In this document: piece by piece, positions 46,954 through 48,339 of the stretch
How positions within the stretch are numbered: position 1 is the stretch's first letter
Layout: each line of letters opens with the position of its first letter
Notes under the pieces: generated by a model
The model's database searches: none
Seen by the model: only the letters and a program-made list of their open reading frames with translations
What the model was told of the DNA's origin: nothing
Position numbers and translations under genes: made by a program
Origin: Deinococcus marmoris DSM 12784
GTDB taxonomy: Bacteria > Deinococcota > Deinococci > Deinococcales > Deinococcaceae
Assembly: GCF_000701405.1 (NCBI RefSeq)
Contig: NZ_JNIV01000029.1
Location: forward strand, 1-48,339
Direction of reading: 5' to 3'
DNA length: 48,339 nt

Positions 46954-47074
46954 CCGGGGCGAGGAGGGCAACGCCGAAAGGGGCATTACGGTCTGGGGAG
47001 GGGCCAGTCATCGTGAGGCAGTCTGAGGCCAGAGCCGGGGCCGGGGCGTCCGTCATAAGGGGGAGGACGCTACC

Positions 47075-47962
<888 letters not shown>

Positions 47963-48080
47963 ACAGAATGGGGGCGACTCGCCGACTCCAGGGGCCTACC
48001 TGATAGTCCCTCCCGACCTTCTTTGCGCGGGGGCAGGAGCAACAAACGCCAACCCAGGCACTTCCAAAATAGCCAATCAA

Positions 48081-48248
48081 ACGGCCACCGAAGGCCGCCT
48101 CTAGGCGCAGCGGACGGGCCGCATTCGGCGTAACGGAGCAGGGCATCAGACCCGAACCGCCGCCGCCCTCTCCCACCACAAGGTCCAAAAACCCCTGCCC
48201 AGTGCAACGTTAGCTTCCCCTACCCTAGGGGAGCTGGGGGGCGGGGCC
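48081..48248 (+). repeat. Dispersed intergenic repeat, copy C
   Basis: It aligns with copies A and B through ACGGGCCGCATT and GGGCATCAGACCCG and ends in a hairpin-forming TTCCCCTACCCTAGGGGAGC stretch and a G-run. The flanking 47963-48080 and 48249-48339 show no gene. Something may begin beyond the window edge. Confidence 0.8.
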
Positions 48249-48339
48249 ACTCGCCAGAGCTTTAAAGCCTATTCGGAAAGTGGAGCGTCTGTTTTGATTA
48301 AGGTGCGCTGGGAGGGCGTCTGCGGTTCACCCCCTCCCC

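Overview
The window is a gene-dense, high-GC stretch of a bacterial chromosome, most likely Deinococcus. Supporting signs are UvrD, Pol I, a Pol III delta subunit, an Nramp manganese transporter, a Tat-type ferritin-like protein and a tripartite tricarboxylate transporter, all with Deinococcus-like protein sequence. About sixteen genes also carry a TANNNT -10 box ending 6-7 bases before an ATG or GTG, the leaderless-mRNA arrangement reported as common in Deinococcus. I saw no prophage, CRISPR array, tRNA or rRNA. Family calls rest on reading motifs by eye, not on database searches.

Layout: 1-315 is the tail of a transposase cut by the window edge. 358-5092 holds a nucleoside hydrolase, an exported protein, an alpha/beta hydrolase, a Tat ferritin-like protein and a HIT-HAD pair whose HAD gene has an in-frame amber codon. 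5242-10268 holds two different ferredoxin-NADP reductases, a second HAD phosphatase, and a small Ser/Thr kinase overlapping holA. 10355-16882 holds an LGFP-like protein, an acyl-CoA dehydrogenase, uvrD, a c-di-AMP receptor and a third HAD protein. 17220-18497 is mntH, with an apparent MntR/DtxR-type operator inside its promoter, a CTG start and a possible SD-sequestering leader. 18519-25237 holds a small membrane protein, polA, a small conserved protein and an alpha-glucan phosphorylase.

25415-33112 holds an EamA exporter, tam, an mtnN-lrgA-lrgB operon, a MOSC protein, a divergent doxX/tetR pair, a DinB-like protein, and divergent btuF-like and cytochrome c genes. 33261-38223 holds SppA, an unknown protein, a 195-bp MITE-like element and a penicillin acylase. 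38533-44268 is a complete tricarboxylate uptake locus: a CitA/DcuS-type two-component system divergent from tctC-tctB-tctA. 44559-47962 holds a class A PBP and TtcA. A dispersed intergenic repeat of about 140-170 bp occurs three times (22321-22490 inverted, 44411-44550, 48081-48248).

Most unusual points: the mntH control region, the amber codon in the HAD gene, the MITE-like element, the three-copy repeat family, and an AT-rich rare-codon patch inside uvrD.
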